Part shown: piece by piece, positions 1 through 13,486 of the stretch
Position numbering within the stretch: the stretch's first letter is position 1
How the letters are laid out: each line of letters starts with the position of its first letter
DNA from: Minwuia sp.
GTDB taxonomy: Bacteria; Pseudomonadota; Alphaproteobacteria; Minwuiales; Minwuiaceae
Direction of reading: 5' to 3'
Length of the DNA: 57,096 nucleotides
Assembly: GCA_029213165.1 (NCBI GenBank)
Contig: JARGNO010000008.1
Location: 1-57,096, forward strand
Program-made: the position numbers and the translations under genes
The notes under the pieces: generated by a model
What the model was told of the DNA's origin: nothing
The model's input: only the letters and a program-made list of their open reading frames with translations
Databases searched by the model: none

Positions 1-1877
1 AAGTCTTCCTCCGCGATCAGGAAGCCGTCGTCAGTGCCGCGCAGGACTTCAAGGCGTTTCCGAGCTGTTTCACCCAGGGGCGGGCGATAGAGCAGCAGGC
101 AATGTCCGGGCTTGTCACCGCGCCCGACGCGACCGCGCAACTGGTGCAACTGGGCCAGGCCGAAACGTTCGGCATCCTCGATCACGATTACCGTGGCTTC
201 CGGCACATCGACGCCGACCTCCACGACTGTCGTGGCGACCAGCAGGTTTGTCCGGCCATCCGCGAAGGCCACCAGGGCCGCGTCCTTCTCTACCGGTTTC
301 AGGCGGCCGTGGACCAGGCCGACGCTGTCCCCGAACTGCTGCTGCAACGCCCTGAACCGGGCCTCTGCGGCCGCTGCCTCGCTCTCGCTTTCGTCATCGA
401 CCAGCGGACAGATCCAGTAGGCCCGCTCCCCCCGCCCCATCAGCCCGCGCAGACGGTCCACAACCGCGTCCGCGCGGTCCGTCGGCAAGACGCGCGTGTC
501 CACCGGTTTCCGGCCCGGCGGGCGCTCATCCAGGCGCGAGACATCCATGTCGCCATAGGCCGTCATCGCCAGCGTCCGGGGAATTGGAGTCGCGGTCATG
601 ACCAGCACGTCACTTGTCTTCCGGCCCTTGGCGGACAGCAGCATCCGCTGATGCACACCAAAGCGATGCTGTTCGTCGATGATCGCGAGTCCCAGGTCGC
701 GGAACCTTATGGCGTCCTGAAACAGGGCGTGGGTGCCGATCACCAGGTCGATCTCGCCCGCGTCCAGACGCTGCAGGATCGCCATCCGCGCCTTGCCCTT
801 GTCCCGTCCGGTCAGTGCCTCCACCCGCAGGCCGATGGCTGAACCCATCTCCGTCAGGGTCCGCGCGTGCTGACGCGCAAGCACCTCGGTGGGAACCATC
901 AGCGCGACCTGTGATCCGGCCTCGACCACCGCCGCGGCGATCAGCAATGCCACAGCGGTCTTGCCGCTGCCCACATCACCCTGCAACAGGCGCAGCATGC
1001 GCGTCGGGGCCTGAAGGTCCTTCATGATCTCCGCAATCACACGATCCTGCGCCCCTGTGAGAGGCCAGGGCAGGGCCGCGCGCAACTGCTTGAGCTTGCC
1101 ATCCGGTGCAACGGCAAGCTGACGGCCGCCTTCACGACGCATGCGGTGCCGGACCAGCGCCAGGGCAAGCTGGTTCGCCAGCAATTCGTCATAGGCAAGC
1201 CTGCGGCGGGCCAGCAGATCCGGATCACCAACTGTGCCGGACCCTTCAGGCTGGATATTTCCGTCCGAGTGCACCGTGTGCAGTGCGGACTGCCAGTCAG
1301 GGAAGCGATTCCGCGCCCGAAACGCTGCATCCTGCCACTCACTGATCTCCGGTGCCCGTTCGACAGCCTGAACCACGGCGTTGCGCAGGGACTTCGCCGC
1401 CAGTCCGGCGGTGAGGGGGTAGACCGGTTCGCGCAGGGGGACGTCCTCCCCCTTGTCCGGGTCTGCCACGTGCTCCGGGTGCACCATCTGCAACTGGTCG
1501 CCGTAACGTTCCAGCTTGCCGCTGACGATGCGCCGCTCGCCCGGCGGAAACTGCCTTTCCAGCCAGTCGCGACGCGGGCGGAAGAAGGTCAGGCCGATCA
1601 CGCCGGTCTCGTCACCGGCAAAGACCCGATAGGGCTGCTTGTCGGTACGTCCAGGCTGATGCTCCAGGATATTCAGGGTCAGGGTCACGGTCTCGCCGGG
1701 AACCGCGTCCTCCACGGTCGGGCGCTGACTGCGGTCGATGTGGCCGTGCGGCAGCAGCCAGAGCAGGTCGAGGATCCGCGTGACCTCCAGCTTCTCCAGC
1801 AGTGCAGCCACGCGTGGCCCCACACCCTTCAGGGTGTTGACCGGTGCAAACAGGGGAAAAAGGACCTCGGGGCGCAT
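1..1877 (-). CDS. recG: ATP-dependent DNA helicase RecG (3' end outside window)
   Basis: RecG remodels stalled replication forks and branch-migrates Holliday junctions. The reading frame is open for 625 codons from an ATG at 1877 and runs off the window start, so about 60-70 C-terminal residues of a usual ~690 are missing. The N-terminal wedge/OB region is followed by a Walker A motif GDVGSGKT near residue 300, an IIDEQHRFG motif II near residue 395, a TATPIPRTL motif III, and late helicase motifs including QLRGRVGRG. It is transcribed divergently from sdhE-mfd, a common alphaproteobacterial arrangement. The assignment is secure. Confidence 0.96.
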   Translation of the reverse strand, partial: MRPEVLFPLFAPVNTLKGVGPRVAALLEKLEVTRILDLLWLLPHGHIDRSQRPTVEDAVPGETVTLTLNILEHQPGRTDKQPYRVFAGDETGVIGLTFFRPRRDWLERQFPPGERRIVSGKLERYGDQLQMVHPEHVADPDKGEDVPLREPVYPLTAGLAAKSLRNAVVQAVERAPEISEWQDAAFRARNRFPDWQSALHTVHSDGNIQPEGSGTVGDPDLLARRRLAYDELLANQLALALVRHRMRREGGRQLAVAPDGKLKQLRAALPWPLTGAQDRVIAEIMKDLQAPTRMLRLLQGDVGSGKTAVALLIAAAVVEAGSQVALMVPTEVLARQHARTLTEMGSAIGLRVEALTGRDKGKARMAILQRLDAGEIDLVIGTHALFQDAIRFRDLGLAIIDEQHRFGVHQRMLLSAKGRKTSDVLVMTATPIPRTLAMTAYGDMDVSRLDERPPGRKPVDTRVLPTDRADAVVDRLRGLMGRGERAYWICPLVDDESESEAAAAEARFRALQQQFGDSVGLVHGRLKPVEKDAALVAFADGRTNLLVATTVVEVGVDVPEATVIVIEDAERFGLAQLHQLRGRVGRGDKPGHCLLLYRPPLGETARKRLEVLRGTDDGFLIAEED

Positions 1878-1922
1878 GGCCGGATCATCCGGGCATGGAC
1901 CGTCTGACGCAAGCCGCGTGAC

Positions 1923-1951
1923 TTTCCCGGCGACAGGTTTCGTACTATATC
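1923..1951 (+). promoter_or_regulatory. possible sigma-70 promoter for sdhE-mfd
   Basis: A TTTCCC hexamer (1923-1928) and a TATATC hexamer (1946-1951) are separated by 17 bases, about 35 bases before the sdhE ATG in the 109-base recG/sdhE divergent region. The -10 is fair and the -35 is weak. This is by-eye inference only. Confidence 0.35.
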
Positions 1952-1986
1952 ATCCACTCCCCAACCGGTATCGAAGGAGCCGCCCC

Positions 1987-2264
1987 ATGTCGGAGCAGGA
2001 AGACAGACTGGCCGTGCGGCGCAAGAAGCTGCTCTATCGCTCGCAGTACACCGGCACCAAGGAGACCGATATCGTGCTGACGCGCTTCGCGGAGCGGAAC
2101 CTGCCGACCTTCGGGGAGCGTCAGCTTGACCTCTACGAGCAGATGCTGAAGGCCGGAGATCCGGAGATTCTGGCCTGGGTCATGGGGCGAAAGCCTGTGC
2201 CGCCGGACTATGACAATGACGTCACCCGGATGCTGATGCAGTTCAAGTTCTACCAGTCAGCCAG

Positions 2265-2268
<4 letters not shown>
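1987..2268 (+). CDS. sdhE: FAD assembly factor SdhE (succinate dehydrogenase flavinylation)
   Basis: A 93-residue protein of the SdhE/YgfY/SDHAF2 family, a small cytoplasmic helical chaperone that promotes covalent FAD attachment to SdhA. The ATG at 1987 follows an AAGGAG Shine-Dalgarno. The family's signature RGxxE near the N-terminus reads TGTKE here (about residues 25-29), so the Arg is replaced by Thr while Gly and Glu are kept. The rest (AERNLPTF, DPEILAWVMG) fits the family. Its TGA overlaps the TTG start of mfd in a TTGA, suggesting translational coupling. Lack of an SDH operon nearby is normal for this gene. Confidence 0.9.
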
Positions 2269-5756
<3,488 letters not shown>

Positions 5757-5781
5757 GGCCGGGGACAAGGTGCGCGGTGGT

Positions 5782-6441
5782 TCAGTCGGCGTCCGTCATT
5801 TCCGGGGCGGGCACCGTCTCGTTGAGTGCCAGGTCGAACACCTTGTGGAAGACGGGAACGTCCTGCGCGCCGGAAACCGCATACTTCCGGTCGATGATGA
5901 AGCAGGGAACACCGTTGATGCCCATGGAACGGGCCATTGCGTCTTCCTGACGGATCAGATCCAGATCGGTGTCATTGCGCAGGCGATCGCCGGCCACCTT
6001 GGGGTCCATGCCATTCTCCACCGCGATCCGGGTCAGCACATCGGCATCACCGATGTCTGCGCCCTGGGTGAAATAGGCGACGAACAGGGCCTCCACGACC
6101 CGATCCTGCAATCCTTCCTGCGTGGCCCAGCGGATCAGCCGATGCGAATCCAGGGTTGAAGGCGTGCGCTTGATCAGGTCAAAGCGGAACGGGATACCCA
6201 GTTCTGCCCCGGCCGCCCGGATGGTCTCGTAGATCCGCGATGCCCTGTCGGCACCGCCGAACTTCGCGGCGAGATAGGCATCGCGCGACATGCCGGCCCG
6301 TGGCATCTCGGGATTGAGCTGGAAAGGCCGCCAGCCGATCTCCGGCTGGACGTCAGGTCTGTTCTGCATGGCAGCTTCCAGCTTGCGCTTGCCTATGAAG
6401 CACCACGGACAGATGGTATCGGAAACAATATCGATCAGCAT
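5782..6441 (-). CDS. DsbA-family (FrnE-like) thiol oxidoreductase
   Basis: A 219-residue thioredoxin-fold protein without a signal peptide, so probably cytoplasmic. A CPWC active-site motif lies near the N-terminus (about residues 12-15), followed by FIGKRKLE. The sequence WRPFQLNPEMP and the helical insertion match the FrnE/2-hydroxychromene-2-carboxylate isomerase-like DsbA group. FrnE relatives are thiol oxidoreductases or isomerases linked to oxidative stress; the substrate cannot be told from sequence. It converges on mfd with only 25 bases between the stops. Confidence 0.85.
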   Translation of the reverse strand: MLIDIVSDTICPWCFIGKRKLEAAMQNRPDVQPEIGWRPFQLNPEMPRAGMSRDAYLAAKFGGADRASRIYETIRAAGAELGIPFRFDLIKRTPSTLDSHRLIRWATQEGLQDRVVEALFVAYFTQGADIGDADVLTRIAVENGMDPKVAGDRLRNDTDLDLIRQEDAMARSMGINGVPCFIIDRKYAVSGAQDVPVFHKVFDLALNETVPAPEMTDAD

Positions 6442-6514
6442 GAAACGAAGAGTAGGTCACCACTGCGAGCAGGGCCACTCAAATGATGATGCCCCGGGGG
6501 AGAGATTTTCGACG

Positions 6515-7276
6515 ATGGACAAGGAACTGACAGGCCAGGTGGCTTTCGTGACCGGCGCAAGCTCCGGACTTGGTGCGCATTTCGCCCGATTGCTGGCGGG
6601 GCAGGGGGCGAAAGTCGGCATTGCGGCACGCCGACGGGAGCGGCTGGAGGATCTGGTTGCGGAGATCGAAGCGGGGGGCGGGACTGCCTTCGCAGTTTCG
6701 CTGGATGTGACCGATGTGTCGTCCATTGACCCCGCCATCGATCAGGTGGAACAGGCGCTTGGGCCGATTGATATCCTGATCAACAATTCCGGTGTGACAG
6801 TACCCAATGCGCTGCACCGGATCTCCGAGGATGAATATGATCAGGTGCTGGACACGAACCTGAAAGGCGCTTTCTTCGTGGCCCAGTCCGTCGCGAAACG
6901 GCTGAGGGCGCGAAAGGCGGCGGGGCGGATCGTCAATATCTCGTCCACGCTTGCCCATCGGGTGATCGGACAGCTTTCCATCTACTGCATGTCGAAGATC
7001 GCCATGGACCAGATGACGAAGGCCATGGCGCTGGAATGGGGCAAGTACGACATCAACACGAATGCACTCTGTCCGGGATATATCGAGACGGAGATGAATG
7101 CCGACTATTGGCAGACGGAGGCCGGCAAGGCCTTCCTGACACGCTTCCCCCGCCCGCGTGTCGGCGTGCCATCCGACCTGGATGGCATGTTGCTGGTCCT
7201 CGCCGGACCGGCGGGGCGGTTCGTCAACGGTTCGGTCGTCAGCGTGGACGATGGATTCGCGGTGGGCTTCAAGTAG
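6515..7276 (+). CDS. short-chain dehydrogenase/reductase (SDR)
   Basis: A 253-residue classical SDR. The NAD(P)-binding motif TGASSGLG is near residues 12-19, NNSG near 90, the catalytic Ser is in NISST near 144, and YCMSK near 157 supplies Tyr and Lys. The C-terminus VNGSVVSVDDGFAVG fits FabG-like enzymes. The ATG at 6515 begins the Rossmann fold at the usual distance; longer in-frame extensions upstream overlap the divergent DsbA-family gene and look non-coding. Likely a 3-oxoacyl or alcohol dehydrogenase; substrate unknown. Confidence 0.9.
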   Translation: MDKELTGQVAFVTGASSGLGAHFARLLAGQGAKVGIAARRRERLEDLVAEIEAGGGTAFAVSLDVTDVSSIDPAIDQVEQALGPIDILINNSGVTVPNALHRISEDEYDQVLDTNLKGAFFVAQSVAKRLRARKAAGRIVNISSTLAHRVIGQLSIYCMSKIAMDQMTKAMALEWGKYDINTNALCPGYIETEMNADYWQTEAGKAFLTRFPRPRVGVPSDLDGMLLVLAGPAGRFVNGSVVSVDDGFAVGFK

Positions 7277-7297
7277 GGCAGCGCGGAGGAGAGAGGG

Positions 7298-7708
7298 TCA
7301 GCAGCCGACGGCTGCCTGGTCCCTTTCCGTGCGGGACCGCTGCAGGACTGCTGTCAGGTTCTCGACCAGCGGTGTGCGTTGTATGGGCTTCGTCAGATAG
7401 CCATCCATGCCAGCCGCGGCGCACTGCAGGCGCATGCCGGGCACATCATGTGCGGTCCAGGCCACGATCGGTGTGCGGGCAACAGAGCCCCCCATGCGCC
7501 GGATCTGTCGTGTGGCCTCCAGCCCGTCGATCTCCGGCATGGCAATGTCCATGAGGATGATATCGACATCGTTGCTGGCAAGTTCACGCAATCCGGCAGC
7601 ACCACCGTTGGCTTCCACCACGACGTGTCCTTCCCGCTCCAGGAAAACGCGCGCGACTTTCCTGTTGGCATCACTGTCATCAACGATCAGAACACGCATG
7701 GCCTGCAT
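7298..7708 (-). CDS. single-domain response regulator (CheY-like)
   Basis: A 136-residue receiver domain with no output domain. The acidic pocket is VDDSD near residues 9-13, the phospho-acceptor Asp is D54 in LMDIAMPEIDG, Thr is in VAWTAHD near 84, and Lys is in LTKPIQ near 107. The start at 7708 has GGAG eight bases upstream; longer in-frame starts up to 7873 give a sequence unlike a receiver. No histidine kinase is adjacent, so the partner is unknown. MPEIDGLEATRQIR resembles receivers of hybrid kinases and phosphorelays. Confidence 0.88.
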   Translation of the reverse strand: MQAMRVLIVDDSDANRKVARVFLEREGHVVVEANGGAAGLRELASNDVDIILMDIAMPEIDGLEATRQIRRMGGSVARTPIVAWTAHDVPGMRLQCAAAGMDGYLTKPIQRTPLVENLTAVLQRSRTERDQAAVGC

Positions 7709-7934
7709 CGACCGAACTCCAGCCCGTGACACGTGTGGCGTTTCTTGATCCCGTTCATGCCGAATGCATTTCATTTGGCAAATTGGGAGAGGAACACCCC
7801 ACGTCATCTTCTCTGCCTCCAAAGACAGCAAGCAGGATGCCAAGACCGTCACAAATCCCGAAAAATTAACCATTCCCTAGCATATATCGGGAAACGATAC
7901 GCGTGTTGCGGGTATTGGCCGACTCCCGAAGGCC

Positions 7935-8393
7935 TCAGCGGTCCTGCGTGTCCAGGGCGGCTATATCGAGATACTCGCCGTATCCTTCGGATTCCATGTC
8001 GGCCAGCGGGATGAACCGCATCGAGGCGGAATTGATGCAATACCGGATGCCTGTCGGCGGCGGTCCATCGGGAAAGACATGCCCCAGGTGCGAGTCGCCG
8101 TGGCGGGAACGCACTTCGATCCGCACCATCCCGTGACTGATGTCACGTTTCTCCACGATGTTGTCCGGCTCCAGAGGGCGGAAGAAACTTGGCCAGCCAC
8201 AGGCTGAATCGAACTTCTGGGATGCGGCGAACAACGGTTCCCCGCTGACCACGTCCACATAGATACCGGCTTCCCTGTGGTCCCAGAACCGGTTGCGGAA
8301 CGGTGGCTCCGTATGATCCTGCTGGGTCACTGCGTATTGTTCCGGTGTCAGGCCCTGCAAGGCCGCCTCGGTCTTCGCGTAAGTTTTGCTCAT
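7935..8393 (-). CDS. msrB: peptide-methionine (R)-S-oxide reductase MsrB
   Basis: MsrB reduces R-methionine sulfoxide in proteins using thioredoxin. The 152-residue protein has the family landmarks [36 protein letters not shown] and the catalytic Cys in [11 protein letters not shown]. The paired CxxC zinc ligands of zinc-binding MsrB are absent ([10 protein letters not shown] stands at the first position), so this is a zinc-free type. The ATG at 8393 is chosen because upstream codons lack family similarity. No signal peptide: a cytoplasmic enzyme. Confidence 0.95.
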   Translation of the reverse strand: MSKTYAKTEAALQGLTPEQYAVTQQDHTEPPFRNRFWDHREAGIYVDVVSGEPLFAASQKFDSACGWPSFFRPLEPDNIVEKRDISHGMVRIEVRSRHGDSHLGHVFPDGPPPTGIRYCINSASMRFIPLADMESEGYGEYLDIAALDTQDR

Positions 8394-8556
8394 GCCTGCG
8401 CTCCCGTGCCGATTGAAAAGATCATGTGTAGAAGATAGGGAGTACCCCACGCGTATCGAGTCGTGAATTTCGATGCGCTGCATGACATGACGTCGGCGTG
8501 AATGAGTTGCGCGATGAGTGTCGGGATCCTGGCGTGACGAAAAGGTAGTTGGCTCG

Positions 8557-9654
8557 ATGAAATCCGAGGGATCAGCAAGGACAGCCCTGATTACGGGTGT
8601 GACCGGACAGGATGGTGCCTATCTGACCGAGTTGCTGCTGTCGAAGGGCTATGTTGTCCATGGTATCAAGCGCCGTTCATCGTCGTTCAATACCGGGCGG
8701 CTGGAGCATCTTTACCAGGATCCGCACGCCGACGGAGTCCAGTTGCACCTGCATTATGGTGATCTGACGGACGCCACCAACCTGCTGCGGATCGTGCAGC
8801 AGGTCCAGCCCGACGAGATCTACAATCTCGCTGCCCAGAGCCACGTTCAGGTCAGTTTCGAGACCCCTGAATATACGGCAAACTCCGATGCGATCGGAAC
8901 GCTGAGACTGCTGGAGGCGATCCGGATCCTGGGGATGGAGAAGACCGTCCGTTTCTATCAGGCATCCACATCCGAACTCTATGGCAAGGTGCAGGAAACG
9001 CCGCAGCGCGAGACAACCCCGTTCTGGCCGCGCAGCCCCTATGCCGCCGCCAAGCTCTATGCCTACTGGATCACGGTGAACTATCGGGAGGCCTATGACC
9101 TGCACGCCTCCAACGGTATCCTGTTCAATCACGAGAGCCCGTTGCGCGGCGAAACCTTCGTCACCCGCAAGATCACCCGCTCCGTTGCCTCGATCCAGCT
9201 CGGCCTGCAGGACAAGCTCTATCTGGGCAATCTGGATGCCCGGCGCGACTGGGGACATGCCCGGGACTTTGTCGAGGGCATGTGGCTGATGCTGCAGCAG
9301 GACAAGCCTGACGACTATGTGCTGGCGACCGGAGAAACCCATTCGGTGCGTGAATTTGTCGAGGCCGCCTTCGCGGAGGTTGACCGCAGGATCGTCTGGT
9401 CTGGCAGCGGTGTGGAGGAGCAGGGCAGGGACGCCGCGACCGGCGAAGTGCTGATCGAGGTCGATCCGCGCTATTTCCGCCCGACCGAAGTCGAATTGCT
9501 GCTGGGCGACCCGACCAAGGCACGCGAACGCCTTGGCTGGTCGCATACCACCGGATTCAGTGATCTGGTCGCGCAGATGGTGCGGGCGGACCTGATTGCC
9601 GTACAGCACGAACATGACTTCAATGCCGCCATGCACAAGGCCCGTGAGAGCTGA
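8557..9654 (+). CDS. gmd: GDP-mannose 4,6-dehydratase
   Basis: Converts GDP-D-mannose to GDP-4-keto-6-deoxy-D-mannose, the first step to GDP-L-fucose and related sugars. The 365-residue extended SDR starts with [15 protein letters not shown] (nucleotide-binding glycine motif), then [38 protein letters not shown] (Tyr-x3-Lys) and [20 protein letters not shown], all characteristic of Gmd. The ATG at 8557 is preferred over an upstream GTG because the family begins just before the glycine motif. It is followed immediately by fcl. Confidence 0.96.
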   Translation: MKSEGSARTALITGVTGQDGAYLTELLLSKGYVVHGIKRRSSSFNTGRLEHLYQDPHADGVQLHLHYGDLTDATNLLRIVQQVQPDEIYNLAAQSHVQVSFETPEYTANSDAIGTLRLLEAIRILGMEKTVRFYQASTSELYGKVQETPQRETTPFWPRSPYAAAKLYAYWITVNYREAYDLHASNGILFNHESPLRGETFVTRKITRSVASIQLGLQDKLYLGNLDARRDWGHARDFVEGMWLMLQQDKPDDYVLATGETHSVREFVEAAFAEVDRRIVWSGSGVEEQGRDAATGEVLIEVDPRYFRPTEVELLLGDPTKARERLGWSHTTGFSDLVAQMVRADLIAVQHEHDFNAAMHKARES

Positions 9655-9655
9655 G

Positions 9656-10612
9656 ATGGCGGCTGCATTCGACTTGCAGGGGCGACGGGTCTTCGTTGCC
9701 GGGCACAAGGGCATGGTCGGCAAGGCCATTGTCCGACGCCTGGCGCGGGAAGACTGCGAGATCCTGGTTGTCGACAGATCCGACCTGGACCTGCGCGACC
9801 GCGCGGCGGTGAAGACCTGGCTCGCCGCCACCAAGCCTGACGTGATTGTCGTCGCGGCGGCAAGGGTGGGCGGCATCCACGCCAACAACACCTATCCGGT
9901 GGACTTCATCGCCGAGAACCTGGAACTGCAATCCAGCCTGATCAGCGGCGGGTTCGAGACCGGTGTCGCGAAACTGCTGTTCCTGGGTTCCTCCTGCATC
10001 TACCCGCGGGAGGCGCCTCAGCCGATCCGGGAGGATGCGTTGCTGACCGGGCCGCTGGAGCCCACCAACGAACCCTATGCCATTGCAAAGATCGCCGGCA
10101 TCCGGCTCTGCCAGGCCTATCGCAAGCAATATGGTGCTGACTTCATCTCCGCCATGCCGACCAACCTCTATGGTCCGGGTGACAATTTCCATCCCGACAA
10201 CAGCCATGTCGCCGCTGCTTTGCTGCGCCGGTTTCACGAGGCCAGGCGGGATGGCGTCGAGACCGTCACGGTCTGGGGCACCGGTCGACCGCGACGGGAA
10301 TTCCTGCATGTGGATGACATGGCCGACGCCTGCATCCATCTGCTGCGCTGCTATTCCGGCCATGACCATGTCAATGTCGGCTGCGGCGAGGACATATCAA
10401 TTGCCGATTTCGCCAGGCTGATCCAGCAGACGGTCGGGCACGATGGCGAACTGGTGTTCGACTCGACCAAGCCCGATGGCATGTATCGCAAGCAACTGGA
10501 CGTCACGAAACTGACCGGTCTTGGCTGGCAGCCGCGCATTGGCCTGTCGGAAGGTCTGGGCGGATACTACGACTGGTTTCGCGCGAATATCGACAACGTG
10601 CGCGAACGCTGA
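9656..10612 (+). CDS. fcl: GDP-L-fucose synthase
   Basis: A bifunctional epimerase/reductase that makes GDP-L-fucose from the Gmd product. The 318-residue SDR has GHKGMVGKAIVRRL at the N-terminus, ARVGGIHANNTYP, LFLGSSCIYP, YAIAKIAGIRLCQAYRKQYG with the catalytic Tyr/Lys pair, and MPTNLYGPGDNFH. The ATG lies one base after the gmd stop, so the two are co-transcribed. Together they supply an activated deoxysugar for a surface glycan, which fits the glycosyltransferase that follows. Confidence 0.95.
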   Translation: MAAAFDLQGRRVFVAGHKGMVGKAIVRRLAREDCEILVVDRSDLDLRDRAAVKTWLAATKPDVIVVAAARVGGIHANNTYPVDFIAENLELQSSLISGGFETGVAKLLFLGSSCIYPREAPQPIREDALLTGPLEPTNEPYAIAKIAGIRLCQAYRKQYGADFISAMPTNLYGPGDNFHPDNSHVAAALLRRFHEARRDGVETVTVWGTGRPRREFLHVDDMADACIHLLRCYSGHDHVNVGCGEDISIADFARLIQQTVGHDGELVFDSTKPDGMYRKQLDVTKLTGLGWQPRIGLSEGLGGYYDWFRANIDNVRER

Positions 10613-10676
10613 CAGAGCTTGAATGGTGCCGTGGTGATGCACCCGGCATTGCCTGCGCCAACCGGGAAGCTGGACC

Positions 10677-11429
10677 ATGAAGATTTCAGTCGTGACCGTC
10701 TGCTTCAATTCCGCCGCAACCATCGGCTGGACCGTTGAATCCTTCCTGAAACAACAGTGGCCCGACAAGGAGTTGCTGGTTGTAGATGGCGCATCGGATG
10801 ATGAAACGCTGAAGATCGTGCGGAGTTTCAGCGATCCGTCGGTCCGGATCAGCAGCGAACCGGACAATGGCATCTACGACGCCATGAACAAGGGGTTGCA
10901 GCGCTTCAGCGGTGACGCGGTGGGATTCCTCAATTCGGACGACAGATACCGCGACCCTGGCGCGCTGGCGGCGATTGCGGAGACACTTGCGCGCCACGAT
11001 GTCGCTTATGGCGATATTGATATCGTCGCCGATCATCAATCGCGGCGGCTGGTGCGCGCATGGCGGAACACGCCCTATCAGCCCGGAGGGTTCCGCCGGG
11101 GCTGGATGCCCGCCCACCCGGGCTTCTATGTCCGCCGGACTGTTGCGGAAGCTGTCGGGGCATTTGATCTGACCTGGCCCAGTGCCTCCGACTACGACTG
11201 GATGCTGCGCGCAATGGAACTGCACGACTTCAGCGCGGGACACGTCCCCCATGTGCTGGTCGACATGGCCAACGGTGGCTACAGCAGCAGCGGCATGCGT
11301 GCCTTCCTGCGCGGCAACCTGCAGAGCCTGCAGGTCCGTCGCCAGCGCCTGGGCAGCGGTCTTGTGGACCGCGCACTTTTCGCCAAGCCCCTGCGCAAGA
11401 TCCCCCAGTGGCTCGGAAGGTCTTCCTGA
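10677..11429 (+). CDS. family 2 glycosyltransferase (WcaA-like)
   Basis: A 250-residue GT-A fold glycosyltransferase. It opens with [14 protein letters not shown], has the nucleotide-binding [11 protein letters not shown], and the metal-site region [15 protein letters not shown] near residue 87. There are no membrane segments. It resembles transferases found in colanic-acid-like and O-antigen clusters. Its place 64 bases after fcl suggests that it uses a GDP-fucose-derived or other sugar in surface polysaccharide synthesis, but donor and acceptor are inferred only. The operon ends at the strong hairpin at 11463-11504. Confidence 0.85.
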   Translation: MKISVVTVCFNSAATIGWTVESFLKQQWPDKELLVVDGASDDETLKIVRSFSDPSVRISSEPDNGIYDAMNKGLQRFSGDAVGFLNSDDRYRDPGALAAIAETLARHDVAYGDIDIVADHQSRRLVRAWRNTPYQPGGFRRGWMPAHPGFYVRRTVAEAVGAFDLTWPSASDYDWMLRAMELHDFSAGHVPHVLVDMANGGYSSSGMRAFLRGNLQSLQVRRQRLGSGLVDRALFAKPLRKIPQWLGRSS

Positions 11430-11462
11430 ACAGTTCCCGGGTGCCGACGGTCATCTCCGGAA

Positions 11463-11504
11463 CGAAACGGGGCCGCAGCAATGTGCTGCGGCCCCTCTGT
11501 TTCG
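11463..11504. terminator. strong bidirectional terminator hairpin
   Basis: A perfect 12-base stem (GGGGCCGCAGCA at 11469-11480 with TGCTGCGGCCCC at 11484-11495) closes a 3-base ATG loop. It is extended by CGAAAC (11463-11468) pairing with GTTTCG (11499-11504) across a TCT bulge. It lies between the convergent glycosyltransferase and glnA genes, so it can stop transcription from either side. Confidence 0.85.
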
Positions 11505-11510
11505 AACCAA

Positions 11511-11525
11511 CTGTCTGAAAGACAG
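11511..11525 (-). terminator. small hairpin just after the glnA stop
   Basis: CTGTCT (11511-11516) and AGACAG (11520-11525) form a 6-base stem one base beyond the glnA stop codon. On the minus strand it is followed by a weak T/G tract. It may be an accessory terminator before the larger hairpin. Confidence 0.4.
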
Positions 11526-11526
11526 A

Positions 11527-12922
11527 TCAGACCGAATAGTACATCGCGAACTCGACCGGATGCGGTGCATGCTCGAAGCGGTAGACCTCTTCCCACTTCA
11601 GGGCCATGTAGCCGTCGATCTGGTCGTCGGTGAACACATCGCCCTTCTTCAGGAACTCGCGGTCCGCGTCCAGCGCCTGCAGGGCCTCGCGCAGGGAACC
11701 GGCAACCGTCGGCACCTCGGCCAGTTCCTCGGGCGGCAGGTCGTAGAGGTTCGCCAGGATGGATCTTGTTCTCGAGACCGTCCAGGCCAGCCATCAGCAT
11801 GGCCGCGAAGGCCAGGTAGGGATTGGCGGTCGGATCGGGGAACCGGACCTCGACACGCTTTGACTTCGGACCGGAACCGAACGGGATACGGCAGGAAGCA
11901 GAGCGGTTGCGGGCCGAATAGGCCAGCAGCACGGGGGCCTCGAAACCCGGGATCAGGCGCTTGTAGGAATTGGTGGACGCATTGGTGAAGGCGTTCAGGG
12001 CCTTCGCATGCTTGATGATGCCACCAATGTAGTACAGCGCCGTCTCGGACAGGTCGGCATAGCCGGAACCGGCGAAGGTCGGCTTGCCATCCTTCCAGAT
12101 CGACATGTGCGTGTGCATGCCCGAGCCATTGTCGCCGGAAATCGGCTTCGGCATGAACGTCGCCGTCTTGCCCCACTGATGCGCGACCTGATGGATGACA
12201 TACTTGTAGATCTGCATGCCGTCAGCGGTCTTCACCATGGTGTTGAACCGGGTGCCCAGTTCGTGCTGGCTCGGCGCGACCTCATGATGATGCTTCTCGG
12301 TCTCGAGACCCATCTCACGCATCACCGACAGCATCTCGCCGCGAATGTCCTGACCGGAATCGACAGGCATCACCGGGAAGTAGCCGCCCTTGACCGGCGG
12401 TCGATGGGCCATGTTGCCGCCTTCCAGCGCCGCGCCGGAATTGTGCGGTGCCTCGACGTCATCCAGGATGTAGGACGTGTTGTGCGAACCGGTGCTGATG
12501 CGCACGTCGTCGAACATGAAGAATTCGGCTTCGGGACCGAAGAACGCCGTGTCGCCGATGCCGGTATAGGCCAGGTAGGCCTCGGCGCGCTTGGCCGTGG
12601 TGCGCGGGTCACGACCATAGCCTTCGCCGGTCGAGGGCTCATGGATATCGCAGAACAGGATCAGCGTCGGCTGGGCCGTGAACGGATCCATCACCGCGGT
12701 CGAGGCGTCGGGCATCAGCGCCATGTCGGACTCGTTGATGGCCTTCCAGCCAGCGATCGACGAACCGTCGAACATGATGCCTTCCTCGAAGAAGTCCTCC
12801 GAGAAATCCTGCGCATCCATGGACAGATGCTGCCACTTGCCGCGCGGATCGGTGAACCGCACGTCCACATAGGCAATCTCGCCCGATTTGATCTGTTCCA
12901 TAACGCTTTTGACGTCAGACAT
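11527..12922 (-). pseudogene. glnA: glutamine synthetase type I, interrupted by an apparent 14-base deletion
   Basis: GlnA makes glutamine from glutamate, ammonia and ATP. From the ATG at 12922 (AGAGGG upstream) the frame reads a normal [65 protein letters not shown]. It continues to ENKIHPGE near 11752, then leaves frame. The correct C-terminus resumes at once in another frame as [14 protein letters not shown] to MYYSV. The canonical DPMDK-type link is missing. Restoring 14 bases gives exactly 469 residues and puts the adenylylated Tyr at codon 398 (Tyr397 in Met-less numbering). Either a true lesion or a sequencing/assembly error. Unrepaired, the frame runs on to 11279 as a 553-residue chimera. 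Confidence 0.93.
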
Positions 12923-13003
12923 TTTTAACCCTCTGAAGTGGATAACCAACCTGTCGATTAAGTTGCGGCCCGTCAGCGGACCCCAAACCCCGGTTCGGAC
13001 GCG

Positions 13004-13428
<425 letters not shown>

Positions 13429-13486
13429 TCCGCACTGCTCGGAAAATGGCAATCAGATCAGATGGTTGAAAGATACTGCCAAAATC

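Noticed and set aside
7709-7934. Possible small gene or RNA in the 226-base gap between the response regulator and msrB
   Set aside because: No frame has a ribosome site or recognisable sequence, and no stable hairpin was seen; treated as promoter region.
11279-11740. Extended C-terminus of GlnA in its first frame (553-residue product)
   Set aside because: After residue ~393 the translation is Arg/Gly-rich nonsense, whereas the proper GS C-terminus is found in the other frame, so this is an out-of-frame run-on rather than a fusion.
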